NCBI RefSeq assembly: GCF_003026285.1
Contig: NZ_PYOD01000010.1
Coordinates: 90,863-154,862 of the forward strand
Length of the DNA: 64,000 bases
Direction of reading: 5' to 3'
Source of the DNA: Photobacterium profundum
GTDB lineage: Bacteria; Pseudomonadota; Gammaproteobacteria; Enterobacterales; Vibrionaceae
Under the pieces are notes generated by a model. The model ran no database searches. It was not told where the DNA came from and saw nothing but the letters and a program-made list of their open reading frames with translations. A program made the position numbers and the translations under genes. Below are positions 1 through 8,430 of the stretch, one piece after another. Positions within the stretch are counted from its first letter, which is position 1. Each line of letters starts with the position of its first letter.

Positions 1-1237
1 TGTTCATGCCTAGTGCACTAAATTTACCTTCAATGTGCTCGTAACCACGGTCTATGTGGTAAATACGGTCAACAATGGTTTCGCCTTCAGCAATGCTACC
101 TGCAATAACTAAACTTGCTGATGCACGTAAATCTGTTGCCATAACTTGCGCACCACTTAAACCGTCAGTATCACCGCAAATAACTGTGTTACCTTCAATT
201 TCAGCACGAGCACCCATACGAATAAGTTCAGGAATATGCATAAAACGATTTTCAAAAATCGTTTCAGTAATAATACCCGTTCCTTTCGCAACTAGGTTAA
301 GCAATGAAAACTGAGCCTGCATATCAGTAGGGAAACCAGGATGTGGCGCAGTGCGAATGTTGACGGCTTTTAATTCTCGATCAGTCATATCGATACTGAT
401 CCAATCATCGCCAGTTTCAATGTCAGCGCCTGCTTCTTCAAGCTTCGCCAATACAGCTTCTAGCAATGCTGGTCGAGTATTACGACACAGTATTTTTCCG
501 CCAGAAACCGCTGCAGCCACTAAAAAAGTACCGGTTTCGATACGGTCAGCAACCACTTCATGATAACCACCGCCCAAACGCTCAACGCCTTCAATCGTAA
601 TGGTATCAGTACCAGCACCTGTGACCTTTGCACCAATCGCATTTAAGAAATCGGCAGTATCAACAATTTCAGGCTCACGTGCAGCATTTTCAATAACTGT
701 TGTGCCTTCTGCTAATGTCGCAGCAGACATAATCGTTACTGTCGCGCCAACACTCACTTTATCCATGACAATATGAGCACCTTTAAGGCGACCATCGACA
801 GAAGCTTTAACGTAGCCTTCTTCTAAAGTAATCGTCGCACCAAGCTGCTCTAAACCATGAATATGAAGATCAACAGGACGAGCACCAATTGCACAACCAC
901 CAGGTAGAGAAACTTGTCCCTGACCAAAACGTGCAACCAATGGTCCAAGCGCCCAAATAGAAGCTCGCATGGTTTTGACTAGATCGTAAGGAGCACAGAA
1001 CTCATTTACACCACTAGCATCAATGAGAACTGACCCGTTGCGGGTAATATTTACCCCCAAGCGACCCAACAGTTCCATCGTTGTATCGATATCACGCAAT
1101 TTTGGTACGTTCGCAATTTCTACTGGCTTCTCAGCTAATAAAGAGGCGAACAAAATCGGTAATGCTGCATTCTTAGCTCCAGAAATGGAGACTTCGCCGC
1201 TTAATGGACCACCGCCCTGGATTCGAAACTTCTGCAT
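1..1237 (-). CDS. murA: UDP-N-acetylglucosamine 1-carboxyvinyltransferase (3' end cut off by window)
   Basis: MurA transfers enolpyruvate from PEP to UDP-GlcNAc, the first committed step of peptidoglycan synthesis in the cytoplasm. The reading frame gives 412 residues and runs off the window; the E. coli enzyme has 419, so only about the last 7-9 residues are missing. The N-terminus MQKFRIQGG, the PEP-loop motif LPGGCAIGAR with the catalytic Cys at residue 115 (same number as E. coli), and the motif KNAALPILFA identify it. Two ATG codons are adjacent (1238-1240 and 1235-1237); the inner one has better spacing from the AAGAGG ribosome site. It heads away from ibaG and the mla genes, the usual order in gammaproteobacteria. 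Confidence 0.97.
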   Translation of the reverse strand, partial: MQKFRIQGGGPLSGEVSISGAKNAALPILFASLLAEKPVEIANVPKLRDIDTTMELLGRLGVNITRNGSVLIDASGVNEFCAPYDLVKTMRASIWALGPLVARFGQGQVSLPGGCAIGARPVDLHIHGLEQLGATITLEEGYVKASVDGRLKGAHIVMDKVSVGATVTIMSAATLAEGTTVIENAAREPEIVDTADFLNAIGAKVTGAGTDTITIEGVERLGGGYHEVVADRIETGTFLVAAAVSGGKILCRNTRPALLEAVLAKLEEAGADIETGDDWISIDMTDRELKAVNIRTAPHPGFPTDMQAQFSLLNLVAKGTGIITETIFENRFMHIPELIRMGARAEIEGNTVICGDTDGLSGAQVMATDLRASASLVIAGSIAEGETIVDRIYHIDRGYEHIEGKFSALGMN

Positions 1238-1247
1238 CATAAACCTC

Positions 1248-1502
1248 TTACAGCGACATTAGCTTTTTATCACGCGCCCACTCAGCAGGCGTGTATGTCT
1301 TAATGCTCAACGCATGAATCGCGTTAGTAGCAATATGCTCCATCAATGGTGCATAGACAGTTTGTTGTTTTTTAACACGGCTCATACCGTCAAACATAGC
1401 ACCCACTGCGATCACTTCGTAATGGCTACCTTCACCTTTAACAATGACTTCGTCTAATGTTAAGGCTGTTTCAAGAATTTGTTTAATTTCAGCGATTTCC
1501 AC
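1248..1502 (-). CDS. ibaG: BolA-family iron-sulfur/acid-stress protein IbaG
   Basis: An 84-residue BolA-like protein, the same length as E. coli IbaG (YrbA). The family partners with monothiol glutaredoxins in iron-sulfur cluster handling. The conserved stretches GEGSHYEVIAVG, FDGMSRVKKQQTVY and KTYTPAEWARDK are visible, including the family's conserved His near the C-terminus (in IHALSIK). The start is GTG at 1500-1502, preceded by AGAGGA at good spacing. It sits between mlaB and murA and is probably cotranscribed with them. Confidence 0.93.
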   Translation of the reverse strand: MEIAEIKQILETALTLDEVIVKGEGSHYEVIAVGAMFDGMSRVKKQQTVYAPLMEHIATNAIHALSIKTYTPAEWARDKKLMSL

Positions 1503-1521
1503 AAGCTATCCTCTTTGCTGC

Positions 1522-1833
1522 TCACTTTATATAGGCAGCTAACATTGATTCAACATGACTTAGGCGTAGCAAAGTTTTGAGCTGCTCTGGTACATTTAAT
1601 AATGTGAAGTCACACCCCGCAGTGATTAACTGCTGAGATAAATGAAGCAACATCACCATTCCGGCAGAGTCTACCCGAGATAAGCCCGAAAGATCGAGTG
1701 TTACCTTTGAACCCTGTGGCATCCATTCACATCTTTGCTGCCAAAAAGCTGGAACTGTGTCACGTTCCAATACCCCTGACAAGCAATAATCACCATTATC
1801 CAAGCTCTGTAACGTAATCTTTGCTTTATTCAT
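1522..1833 (-). CDS. mlaB: MlaB, STAS-domain subunit of the Mla phospholipid ABC transporter
   Basis: MlaB is the small cytoplasmic STAS protein that binds MlaF and stabilises the MlaFEDB inner-membrane complex. The call gives 103 residues starting MNKAKITLQ. The STAS signature LDLSGLSRVDSAGMVMLLHL is clear; the loop residue is Ser, where I recall E. coli MlaB having a functionally important Thr. An upstream in-frame start at 1869 would overlap mlaC by 44 bases, whereas the chosen ATG overlaps its stop by 8, the usual coupling in this operon. The motif supports the assignment more strongly than overall similarity, which is low in this family. Confidence 0.88.
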   Translation of the reverse strand: MNKAKITLQSLDNGDYCLSGVLERDTVPAFWQQRCEWMPQGSKVTLDLSGLSRVDSAGMVMLLHLSQQLITAGCDFTLLNVPEQLKTLLRLSHVESMLAAYIK

Positions 1834-2470
1834 TCGCACTCGCCTCACGGCGAATTGGTTTAGCCGCAAGGGTTATCAAATTTTTTGTTACAACATCAAC
1901 ACCTTCGGTACGAAGCTGCCCGCTCCACTCACTTTGCTTGGTTGATATCATACTGACGCCTTCAGCCACCATGTCAAAACCCTGCCATTCTTTGGTTTTT
2001 TTATTTTTACGTAATTTAAAATCTAAACGAATAGGTGGGCGTTTCGTATCAACAATATCAACACGCACAGAAACGATGGTACGATCCGCTGGAATGGCTT
2101 TCGGTGGCTCTATTTTTATATCCTGATTGGTATATTGCGTTAACACTTGTGCATAAGAAGCCACCAGATAATCAGTAAACGCATCAACGAAGTCATTACG
2201 CTGCTCTTTCGTGGTCTTCTTAAGTTGAGGGCCTAACACTTTATACGCGGCATAACGCGTATTAATGTAAGGCAATAGCTCTTCTTTAACGACAATACGT
2301 AAATAGTCTGGGTTGGCTTGGATTTTTCCCTGCTCAGCCTTCAGACGATCAAACGTTGTCTGAGAAACTGTTGCCATCATCGTATAGGGGTTTGTAGCAT
2401 CAACCGTTGCAGCGCTGGCAAACAATGGCAATGACGCTAAACAAAATAAAACATATCGAATTAATTTCAT
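1826..2470 (-). CDS. mlaC: MlaC, periplasmic phospholipid shuttle
   Basis: MlaC (214 residues; 211 in E. coli) is the periplasmic lipid carrier that moves glycerophospholipids between the outer-membrane MlaA site and MlaFEDB. A Sec signal peptide is evident (about residues 1-20, ending LFASA). The mature protein has the family's VSQTTFDRLK region near the N-terminus, an ITYLVASYAQ-like helix (seen here as DYLVASYAQVLTQY) and the C-terminal WQGFDMVAEGVSMI segment. It lies 11 bases after mlaD and overlaps mlaB by 8, so it belongs to the same transcript. Confidence 0.95.
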   Translation of the reverse strand: MKLIRYVLFCLASLPLFASAATVDATNPYTMMATVSQTTFDRLKAEQGKIQANPDYLRIVVKEELLPYINTRYAAYKVLGPQLKKTTKEQRNDFVDAFTDYLVASYAQVLTQYTNQDIKIEPPKAIPADRTIVSVRVDIVDTKRPPIRLDFKLRKNKKTKEWQGFDMVAEGVSMISTKQSEWSGQLRTEGVDVVTKNLITLAAKPIRREASANE

Positions 2471-2481
2471 TATCTACCTAC

Positions 2482-2961
2482 TTATTTATCACTATCGCCG
2501 CCAATGCTATATAGCACTTGACCAATCATATCTTCTAAAACTAAGGCTGATTTCGTATCTTCCATTAAATCGCCATCATGTAGCATCTCGATATCATCAT
2601 CAATAAAACCAGGGCTTATGCCTAAATATTGCTCACCCAATAAGCCTGCCGTCAAAATAGCCGCAGAACTGGTTTCAGGGAAATACCCGTACTTTTTCTC
2701 AATTGCCATTGTCACAACAGGCGTAAAACTTTCAGTATCGAGGCTAATATCGGTAATACGTCCAACAGAAACGCCACCGACTTTTATCGGTGAACGGACT
2801 TTTAACCCACCAATATTATCGAAATGTGCTTTCAAAGTGTACGTATCATTAGTACCGAGGTTCTGCACATCTGCCACTTTAAAAATCAGTACAAGTAACG
2901 CGGCAATACCTGCCATGATAAATGTACCTACCCATAATTCTAATTTCTTATTTTGATGCAT
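2482..2961 (-). CDS. mlaD: MlaD, MCE-domain subunit of the Mla transporter
   Basis: MlaD forms the periplasmic hexameric ring of MlaFEDB that passes lipids to and from MlaC. The 159-residue call starts MHQNKKLELWVG, matching the E. coli start MQTKKNEIWVG. One membrane segment (about residues 10-30) is followed by an MCE domain with the motifs HFDNIGGLKVRSPIKVGGV and GLLGEQYLGI. The C-terminus VLEDMIGQVLY matches E. coli, but the low-complexity tail of E. coli MlaD is absent. In-frame starts upstream (ATG at 2982, GTG at 2994) exist but lack family support. Confidence 0.92.
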   Translation of the reverse strand: MHQNKKLELWVGTFIMAGIAALLVLIFKVADVQNLGTNDTYTLKAHFDNIGGLKVRSPIKVGGVSVGRITDISLDTESFTPVVTMAIEKKYGYFPETSSAAILTAGLLGEQYLGISPGFIDDDIEMLHDGDLMEDTKSALVLEDMIGQVLYSIGGDSDK

Positions 2962-3049
2962 CCGTTTATTCCCAACATCCATTAATAACAGCACACCTTA
3001 AACGCATTAATATTTTGCGGGTGCGCAGTAAAAATATTTACTATTCGAG

Positions 3050-3832
3050 CTAATTACCAAACATTAAGGCTGTTAGCACAAAGTCTAGCCCTAATACTGC
3101 TAATGATGAATTAACCACGGTTCGTGTTGTTGCGCGACTAATGCCTTCAGAGGTAGGAACTGCATCATAACCATTGAATACTGCAATCCATGTAATGGTA
3201 ATAGCAAACACCACTGACTTGATAAAACTATTACCAATATCTTCCCCTAGTTCCACAGAAGCCTGCATAACAGACCAAAAGCTTCCGTAGTCAATGCCTT
3301 TCCAATCAACTCCTACGAGCTGCCCCCCCCAAATGCCGACAGCACTAAACATCATCGCCAGTAAAGGCATTGAAATAACTCCCGCCCAAAAACGTGGTGC
3401 TATAACTCGCCGCAGGGGATCAACCGCCATCATTTCCATGCTGGACAACTGTTCCGTTGCTTTCATTAAGCCAATTTCGGCAGTTAATGCAGAACCTGCC
3501 CTACCCGCGAAAAGTAATGCCGTCACAACAGGGCCGAGCTCCCGTAACAATGACAATGCGACCATTTGGCCTAAACTTGTTTCGGCTCCAAAATCCACTA
3601 AAACAATATAGCCTTGCAGGCTAAGTACCATGCCAATAAATAAGCCTGATACCATAATAATGGCGATAGATAACACACCCACTGAATACAATTGCTTCAT
3701 CAACAGTGGAAACATTTTTTTCGGTTGCGGTTTACTGACTAGCGCGCCGTACAGTAATAATGTTGCACGACCGATAGTCTGAAACTTTTCAATCCCTTGA
3801 CGTCCGACGCTCGCAATAAAGTCAATGAGCAT
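3050..3832 (-). CDS. mlaE: MlaE, permease subunit of the Mla transporter
   Basis: MlaE (260 residues, identical in length to E. coli) is the inner-membrane permease at the centre of the Mla complex. It has the hydrophobic helices and conserved permease segments expected, including GLFIGMVLSLQGY, the coupling stretch LLRELGPVVTALLFAGRAGS and AEIGLMKATEQL. It is followed 88 bases later by mlaD. Unlike the usual tight mlaFE junction, 219 bases separate it from mlaF, and an extended -10 candidate lies just upstream at 3854-3862. Confidence 0.96.
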   Translation of the reverse strand: MLIDFIASVGRQGIEKFQTIGRATLLLYGALVSKPQPKKMFPLLMKQLYSVGVLSIAIIMVSGLFIGMVLSLQGYIVLVDFGAETSLGQMVALSLLRELGPVVTALLFAGRAGSALTAEIGLMKATEQLSSMEMMAVDPLRRVIAPRFWAGVISMPLLAMMFSAVGIWGGQLVGVDWKGIDYGSFWSVMQASVELGEDIGNSFIKSVVFAITITWIAVFNGYDAVPTSEGISRATTRTVVNSSLAVLGLDFVLTALMFGN

Positions 3833-4051
3833 AATTAAAACTGCCTTTCCCTATTTATACCAGTTTAGATAAGTATTTGACTCACCCTTGTCGGTTAACA
3901 TAGCCAAAATAACGTTAGTCATTTAACAATGAGATCCACTCGTTAATTCAATGACTATCTCGTTATTGACTATTTTCCGAGGAACAAACCAGACCATTTA
4001 CTTATCTAGAATAGTCTTATGATTATTGTTATATATATTTATTCTTAATCG
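3833..4051. other. Unusual 219-bp gap inside the mla gene set, with hairpin
   Basis: No open frame is supported here. The sequence is AT-rich and holds an imperfect hairpin at 3916-3957: the outer arms TAGTCATT and AATGACTA are exact, with inner TAAC/GTTA and GAG/CTC pairs. The pentamer TAGTC/GACTA occurs four times (3916, 3953, 3968 and 4012). No T-run terminator is present on the minus strand, so readthrough from mlaF remains possible. Confidence 0.6.
3854..3862 (-). promoter_or_regulatory. Candidate extended -10 promoter element before mlaE
   Basis: On the minus strand the sequence TGGTATAAAT gives a TGn-TATAAA extended -10 about 22 bases before the mlaE ATG. The matching -35 position is poor. 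It would let mlaEDCB be transcribed separately from mlaF. This is inference from sequence only. Confidence 0.35.
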
Positions 4052-4867
4052 CTATTTTGATGTTCTTTTTGCAAACAAATCTTGCTCTAATGCTCGAGCT
4101 GGGTACTGAAAAGGAACGGGTCCATCAGCATCACCATCTAAAAACTGACGTACACGTTCATCAGTATTTGCTCGTAATTCATCAGGTGTACCACTACCGA
4201 TAATTTTACCGCCAGATAATAAATAAACTTTATCGGCAATACTCATCACTTCAGGTACATCGTGCGATACGATCACAGAGGTAATACCTAAAGCTTGATT
4301 TAAACTGCTAATCAATTCAACCAATACTCCCATCGTTATAGGATCTTGGCCCACAAACGGTTCGTCATACATCATTAAATCGGGATCGAGTGCAATTGCC
4401 CGCGCTAATGCCGCTCTACGTGCCATACCACCGGATAACTCATTAGGCATAAGATCTGCGGCACCACGCAACCCTACCGCTTCTAGCTTAAGTAATACTA
4501 ACGTATCTAATAGGTCTTCCGGCAAATCTGTATGCTCTCTTAATGGGAAGGCTACGTTGTCAAATACGGTCATATCGGTGAATAGCGCACCCGATTGAAA
4601 CAACATGCTCATACGCTTTCTTACTTGATAAAGCTGTGCACGTTTTAACTGAGGAACATTAACTTGATCAAACCATATCTCACCGTGGTCGGGAGCGATC
4701 TGGCCACCGATTAAGCGTAATAATGTCGTTTTACCAATCCCTGAAGGTCCCATGATCGCCGTCACTTTACCTTTAGGTACGTCTAAGCTGACATCATCAA
4801 AAATTTTCCGGTCTCCACGAGAAAACGATACATTTTTAATTGAGACTAATGTTTCACTCGATTCCAT
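4052..4867 (-). CDS. mlaF: MlaF, ATPase subunit of the Mla phospholipid transporter
   Basis: MlaF (271 residues; 269 in E. coli) is the cytoplasmic ABC ATPase that powers lipid movement through MlaE. Walker A is GPSGIGKT (residues 40-47), the ABC signature LSGGM is at 144-148, and Walker B is LMMYDEP with catalytic Glu at 169. The H-loop lies in IVSHDVPEVM. It is the first gene of the mla set and is divergent from yrbG across a long intergenic region. The 219-bp gap before mlaE is unusual. Confidence 0.97.
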   Translation of the reverse strand: MESSETLVSIKNVSFSRGDRKIFDDVSLDVPKGKVTAIMGPSGIGKTTLLRLIGGQIAPDHGEIWFDQVNVPQLKRAQLYQVRKRMSMLFQSGALFTDMTVFDNVAFPLREHTDLPEDLLDTLVLLKLEAVGLRGAADLMPNELSGGMARRAALARAIALDPDLMMYDEPFVGQDPITMGVLVELISSLNQALGITSVIVSHDVPEVMSIADKVYLLSGGKIIGSGTPDELRANTDERVRQFLDGDADGPVPFQYPARALEQDLFAKRTSK

Positions 4868-5363
4868 ACCCGCCCTGTTTAGTTATTCCGTCTTCTGCAC
4901 TTACATGTTGAGACGCATCACTTTGAAAAAATGTATTTTTTTACAATCGATTATAAATGATAGGTACTTTATGCAACCAACTCAAGGTGATAGCGGTTAG
5001 TTTATTGTCATTTCATCGTTATCGCTCTCATTATGTGAGTTTAGCTAGTCACGATAATCAATTAACGGTCACATCTTTAACTGTCTTTTATAGTGATAAT
5101 AAATAGCTTACATCATTTTGAACATTGTTTTAATGATGATAGCATGCCTTTATCTATATGGCTTACTCGATCGTTTTTAAGATAGTAATCAGACAATCTA
5201 GTCGGGTATACCAGAGAAATAGTCATTAGCAATATCAATTAGTCACGACTATCGCTTCCCTTTTGCTAAGCTTCCCGTCAAAATTGCCCTAATAATATGT
5301 AAAATTCGTTCGTTAACGTTTAAATTAATCGCAAAGCGTATTTAAAAAAATAAAGGGATAAGA
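4868..5363. other. Divergent mlaF/yrbG intergenic region without a gene
   Basis: This 496-bp AT-rich stretch separates divergent mlaF and yrbG. No credible coding frame or RNA gene was recognised. It holds a candidate minus-strand promoter for mlaF (4950-4976) and five TAGTC/GACTA pentamers (5046, 5199, 5220, 5240 and 5247). The last pair forms the inverted motif TAGTC-AC-GACTA at 5240-5251. The same pentamer is frequent in the gap downstream of mlaF. Confidence 0.6.
4950..4976 (-). promoter_or_regulatory. Candidate sigma-70 promoter for mlaF
   Basis: Read on the minus strand, a perfect -10 TATAAT (4950-4955) follows TTGCAT (4971-4976) with a 15-base spacer, slightly short of optimal. It lies about 85 bases upstream of the mlaF start. 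No experimental support is available. Confidence 0.35.
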
Positions 5364-6329
5364 ATGCTCGAAGCCATTGTGTTGCTATGTATCGGTTTAG
5401 CCTTACTTGTATGGAGTGCAGATCGACTCGTGTTTGGTGCAGCAGCACTAGCAAGAAACTTCGGTATTGCACCGCTTGTTATAGGCATGACTATTCTTGC
5501 GATGGGCTCTTCAGCCCCTGAAATGATGGTATCTGCAACAGCGGCACTTGCAGGTAAAACTGACACTGCTGTCGGTAACGTACTGGGCTCTAATATCGCC
5601 AACATCGCTCTTATTCTTGGCATTACCGCTTTAATGAAGCCACTTTCGATTAGCTCCATTATTATTCGTCGCGAATTACCTCTCATGCTTGGTGTTACGC
5701 TCATTGCGGGTTTCTTGTTATGGGATGACTACCTAGGCTTTATGGAAGGTGTGCTGCTTGTCGTACTTTTCATCATATTTTTACTTGCGATGCTTAAAAT
5801 TAGCCGCAATGCTAAAGACATTGGCGACCCACTTGCAGAAGAACAAGAATCAGAAATCCCAACTGGCGTAAGCAACAAAGCTGCGATTATTTGGGTTGTT
5901 GTCGGCATCATTCTACTACCTTATGCCGCAAGTATGCTGGTTGATTCAGCCGTCACCATTGCGAAACATTTCGGCATGAGCGATCTTCTTATCGGACTCA
6001 CCATTATTGCTATTGGTACCAGTTTACCTGAACTTGCCGCTTCAATTGCCAGCATCTTCAAAGGTGAAGATGATATGGCTGTCGGTAATATAATTGGCTC
6101 AAACGTATTCAATATACTCGCCGTTATGGGAATTCCAGGCTTAATTAACCCATCAGTAATTAGTCCTCTCGCGATGGGTCGCGACTTTTACGTTATGTTA
6201 GGTTTGTCGGTTTTATTACTCTTAATGGCACTGGGTAAGCGTCGTCGAATCAATCGTGTAGAAGGTGGCATTCTAGTTTTTTGTTTTATGGCTTATCAGT
6301 TCCACCTTTTTTATACTATGGCAGCTTAA
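5364..6329 (+). CDS. yrbG: Calcium/sodium antiporter YrbG (CaCA family)
   Basis: A 321-residue inner-membrane protein of the Ca2+/cation antiporter superfamily (E. coli YrbG has 325). It shows the two inverted alpha-repeats typical of the family: GSSAPEMMVS with GNVLGSNIANI in the first half, and GTSLPELAAS with GNIIGSNVFNI in the second, each repeat supplying an ion-binding acidic residue. About ten hydrophobic segments are evident. The start ATG follows AAAGGGATAAGA. It is 12 bases before kdsD, as in E. coli, so it probably heads the kds-lpt transcript. The transported ion is inferred from the family. Confidence 0.94.
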   Translation: MLEAIVLLCIGLALLVWSADRLVFGAAALARNFGIAPLVIGMTILAMGSSAPEMMVSATAALAGKTDTAVGNVLGSNIANIALILGITALMKPLSISSIIIRRELPLMLGVTLIAGFLLWDDYLGFMEGVLLVVLFIIFLLAMLKISRNAKDIGDPLAEEQESEIPTGVSNKAAIIWVVVGIILLPYAASMLVDSAVTIAKHFGMSDLLIGLTIIAIGTSLPELAASIASIFKGEDDMAVGNIIGSNVFNILAVMGIPGLINPSVISPLAMGRDFYVMLGLSVLLLLMALGKRRRINRVEGGILVFCFMAYQFHLFYTMAA

Positions 6330-6341
6330 CGGAGATTCCCT

Positions 6342-7313
6342 ATGTCAGAGAAGTTTGATTTTTGCGCCCATGGCCGTAAAGTTTTAGAAATTGAAATTGC
6401 TGCATTACAGCAGATCTCCCAATACATTAATGGCTGTTTTACTCAGGCTTGTGAACTCATTTTAAGTAGCCACGGCAAAGTCATCGTCATGGGAATGGGG
6501 AAATCGGGTCATATTGGCAATAAAATCGCCGCAACGCTAGCAAGTACTGGCACCCCATCTTTCTTCGTTCACCCTGGTGAAGCCAGCCATGGTGATCTTG
6601 GTATGATTGAAAAAGGTGATGTCGTTCTAGCAATCTCAAACTCTGGCGAAGCCGGTGAAATTTTATCACTGCTACCCGTTATAAAACGCCTTGGCATTCC
6701 ATTGATCAGCGTAACGGGCAAACCTGAATCAAGCATGGCAAAGTTCTCGCAAGTCCATTTGCAGATCACAGTTGCTGCAGAGGCTTGTCCACTGAATCTG
6801 GCACCGACATCAAGTACAACGGCAACCTTAGCAATGGGTGATGCCTTGGCTATCGCACTAATGGAAGCGCGTGGCTTTACTGCAAATGATTTTGCTTTAT
6901 CACATCCAGGTGGTGCTTTAGGCCGCAAATTACTGCTGCGTATTGCAGATGTTATGCACACTGGCGACTTGCTTCCTATTATTAATGAAGCAGCCACCAT
7001 TAAAGACGCCCTACTTGAAGTATCACGTAAAGGCTTAGGTATGACGGCAGTGGTCAATAGTGAGCAGCAACTCACGGGTATTTTCACTGATGGTGATTTA
7101 CGTCGCTTACTGGATAAACGCGTGGACATTCATAATACCGCGATTGGTGATGTGATGGGACGCAACCCATCAACCATTGAAGCAAATGTGTTAGCAGCGG
7201 AAGGCTTAAAATTGATGGAAGATAACAAGATCAATGGATTGCTTATCACTGAAAATGGCCAATTAGTGGGTGCATTAAATATGCATGATTTATTAAAAGC
7301 CGGAGTTATGTAA
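6342..7313 (+). CDS. kdsD: D-arabinose 5-phosphate isomerase
   Basis: KdsD interconverts ribulose 5-phosphate and arabinose 5-phosphate, the first step to Kdo for the LPS inner core. The 323-residue protein has an N-terminal SIS domain (GMGKSGHIGNKIAATLASTG, then HPGEASHGDLGMI and SNSGEAGEI) and two C-terminal CBS domains from about residue 205, beginning MHTGDLLPI. GGAG precedes the ATG at good spacing. Its stop overlaps the kdsC start by one base, so the two are translationally coupled. Confidence 0.97.
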   Translation: MSEKFDFCAHGRKVLEIEIAALQQISQYINGCFTQACELILSSHGKVIVMGMGKSGHIGNKIAATLASTGTPSFFVHPGEASHGDLGMIEKGDVVLAISNSGEAGEILSLLPVIKRLGIPLISVTGKPESSMAKFSQVHLQITVAAEACPLNLAPTSSTTATLAMGDALAIALMEARGFTANDFALSHPGGALGRKLLLRIADVMHTGDLLPIINEAATIKDALLEVSRKGLGMTAVVNSEQQLTGIFTDGDLRRLLDKRVDIHNTAIGDVMGRNPSTIEANVLAAEGLKLMEDNKINGLLITENGQLVGALNMHDLLKAGVM

Positions 7314-7870
7314 TGACAGATCAAGTCGATACAATTTATGGTCCGGTATGCTTAACTAACTATCAAAAAGCGAAAAACATTCGTTTATTAATTTGTGATG
7401 TTGATGGGGTGTTTTCAGATGGTCGTATTTACATGGGTAATAATGGTGAAGAATTAAAAACGTTTCATACCCGTGACGGCTATGGCATTAAGTCCCTTAT
7501 GAATGCAGGTATTGAAATTGCGATCATTACAGGTCGTCAATCTGCGATTGTAGAAAATCGTATGACCGCATTGGGCATCAAACACATCTATCAGGGGCAA
7601 GATAATAAAATTTCGGCTTATAACGATATTATCGCAAACCTTAACATTGATGCTGAACATACAGCCTATATTGGCGACGATTTAATTGATTGGCCTGTAA
7701 TGGAAAAAATTGGCTTATCCGTTTGTGTGGCGGATGGCCATCCACTTCTGGCTCAGCGTGCTGACTTTGTCACTCGCATTCAAGGCGGTTGCGGTGCAGT
7801 ACGTGAAGTTTGCGATCTTATTCTTGAAGCTCGAGGGGAATTAGAACAGCATAAAGGGCTAAGTATATGA
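7313..7870 (+). CDS. kdsC: 3-deoxy-D-manno-octulosonate 8-phosphate phosphatase
   Basis: KdsC removes the phosphate from Kdo-8-phosphate to release Kdo for lipid A core assembly. The 185-residue HAD-superfamily protein carries the nucleophile motif CDVDGVFSDG near residue 27, the Thr motif IITGR, and the later Asp pair in YIGDDLIDWPVM. Length and motifs match the tetrameric C0-type KdsC. Its stop overlaps lptC by ATGA, continuing the coupled kdsD-kdsC-lptC-lptA-lptB order. Confidence 0.97.
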   Translation: MTDQVDTIYGPVCLTNYQKAKNIRLLICDVDGVFSDGRIYMGNNGEELKTFHTRDGYGIKSLMNAGIEIAIITGRQSAIVENRMTALGIKHIYQGQDNKISAYNDIIANLNIDAEHTAYIGDDLIDWPVMEKIGLSVCVADGHPLLAQRADFVTRIQGGCGAVREVCDLILEARGELEQHKGLSI

Positions 7871-8430
7871 CGTTACAACGGCTATTCTGTGCACTACTTA
7901 TTGTGATTTGTGCATGGTTTGGCTACTACTTGCTTGAAAATCGATGGAAAGATGATATTCAAGTTGAGCCTGATGCGGAAAAACCATTATTTACGGGTAG
8001 TATTGTTACCAATACCGCGTTTAATGAATCAGGCATGCGTAGTTACCAAATTGATTCTGATTATTTAGAACACTTTAGTGTGAGTGGTGATACCGATTTT
8101 GATAAGCCCGTATTATGGGTATATCGCGATGGTGAAAATACAGAGTGGCGAATCAGTTCAAATACCGCCAAACTAGATAAAGACCAAGTCCTTCAAATGA
8201 CGGGTAATGTACGTATATTTAACTTATTACCAGAATCCATCATGAAAGTTATGCAAACCGATACTTTACGACTGGATTTAATCACCAAAGATTTTGATAC
8301 CGCAGATCACGTTGTTATTACTGGCACTGGCTTCCAAAATGAAGGCACAGGAATGAAAGGTAATATGGACCGAAGCGTGGCAACCTTATTGAATAATGTG
8401 AAAGGTAGATATGAAGCTTTACAAAATTAG
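7867..8430 (+). CDS. lptC: LPS export system protein LptC
   Basis: LptC is the bitopic inner-membrane protein that receives LPS from LptB2FG and hands it to LptA. The 187-residue protein has one N-terminal membrane helix (about residues 5-22) and a periplasmic beta-jellyroll region. Recognisable segments are TNTAFNESGMRSYQIDSD and MTGNVRIFNL. It overlaps kdsC by four bases and lptA by twenty. Sequence conservation in this family is modest, so gene context contributes to the call. Confidence 0.95.
   Translation: MTLQRLFCALLIVICAWFGYYLLENRWKDDIQVEPDAEKPLFTGSIVTNTAFNESGMRSYQIDSDYLEHFSVSGDTDFDKPVLWVYRDGENTEWRISSNTAKLDKDQVLQMTGNVRIFNLLPESIMKVMQTDTLRLDLITKDFDTADHVVITGTGFQNEGTGMKGNMDRSVATLLNNVKGRYEALQN

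Noticed and set aside
6569..7129. Minus-strand open frame of 186 codons opposite kdsD
   Set aside because: It is antisense to a gene with clear SIS and CBS domains and shows no family features.
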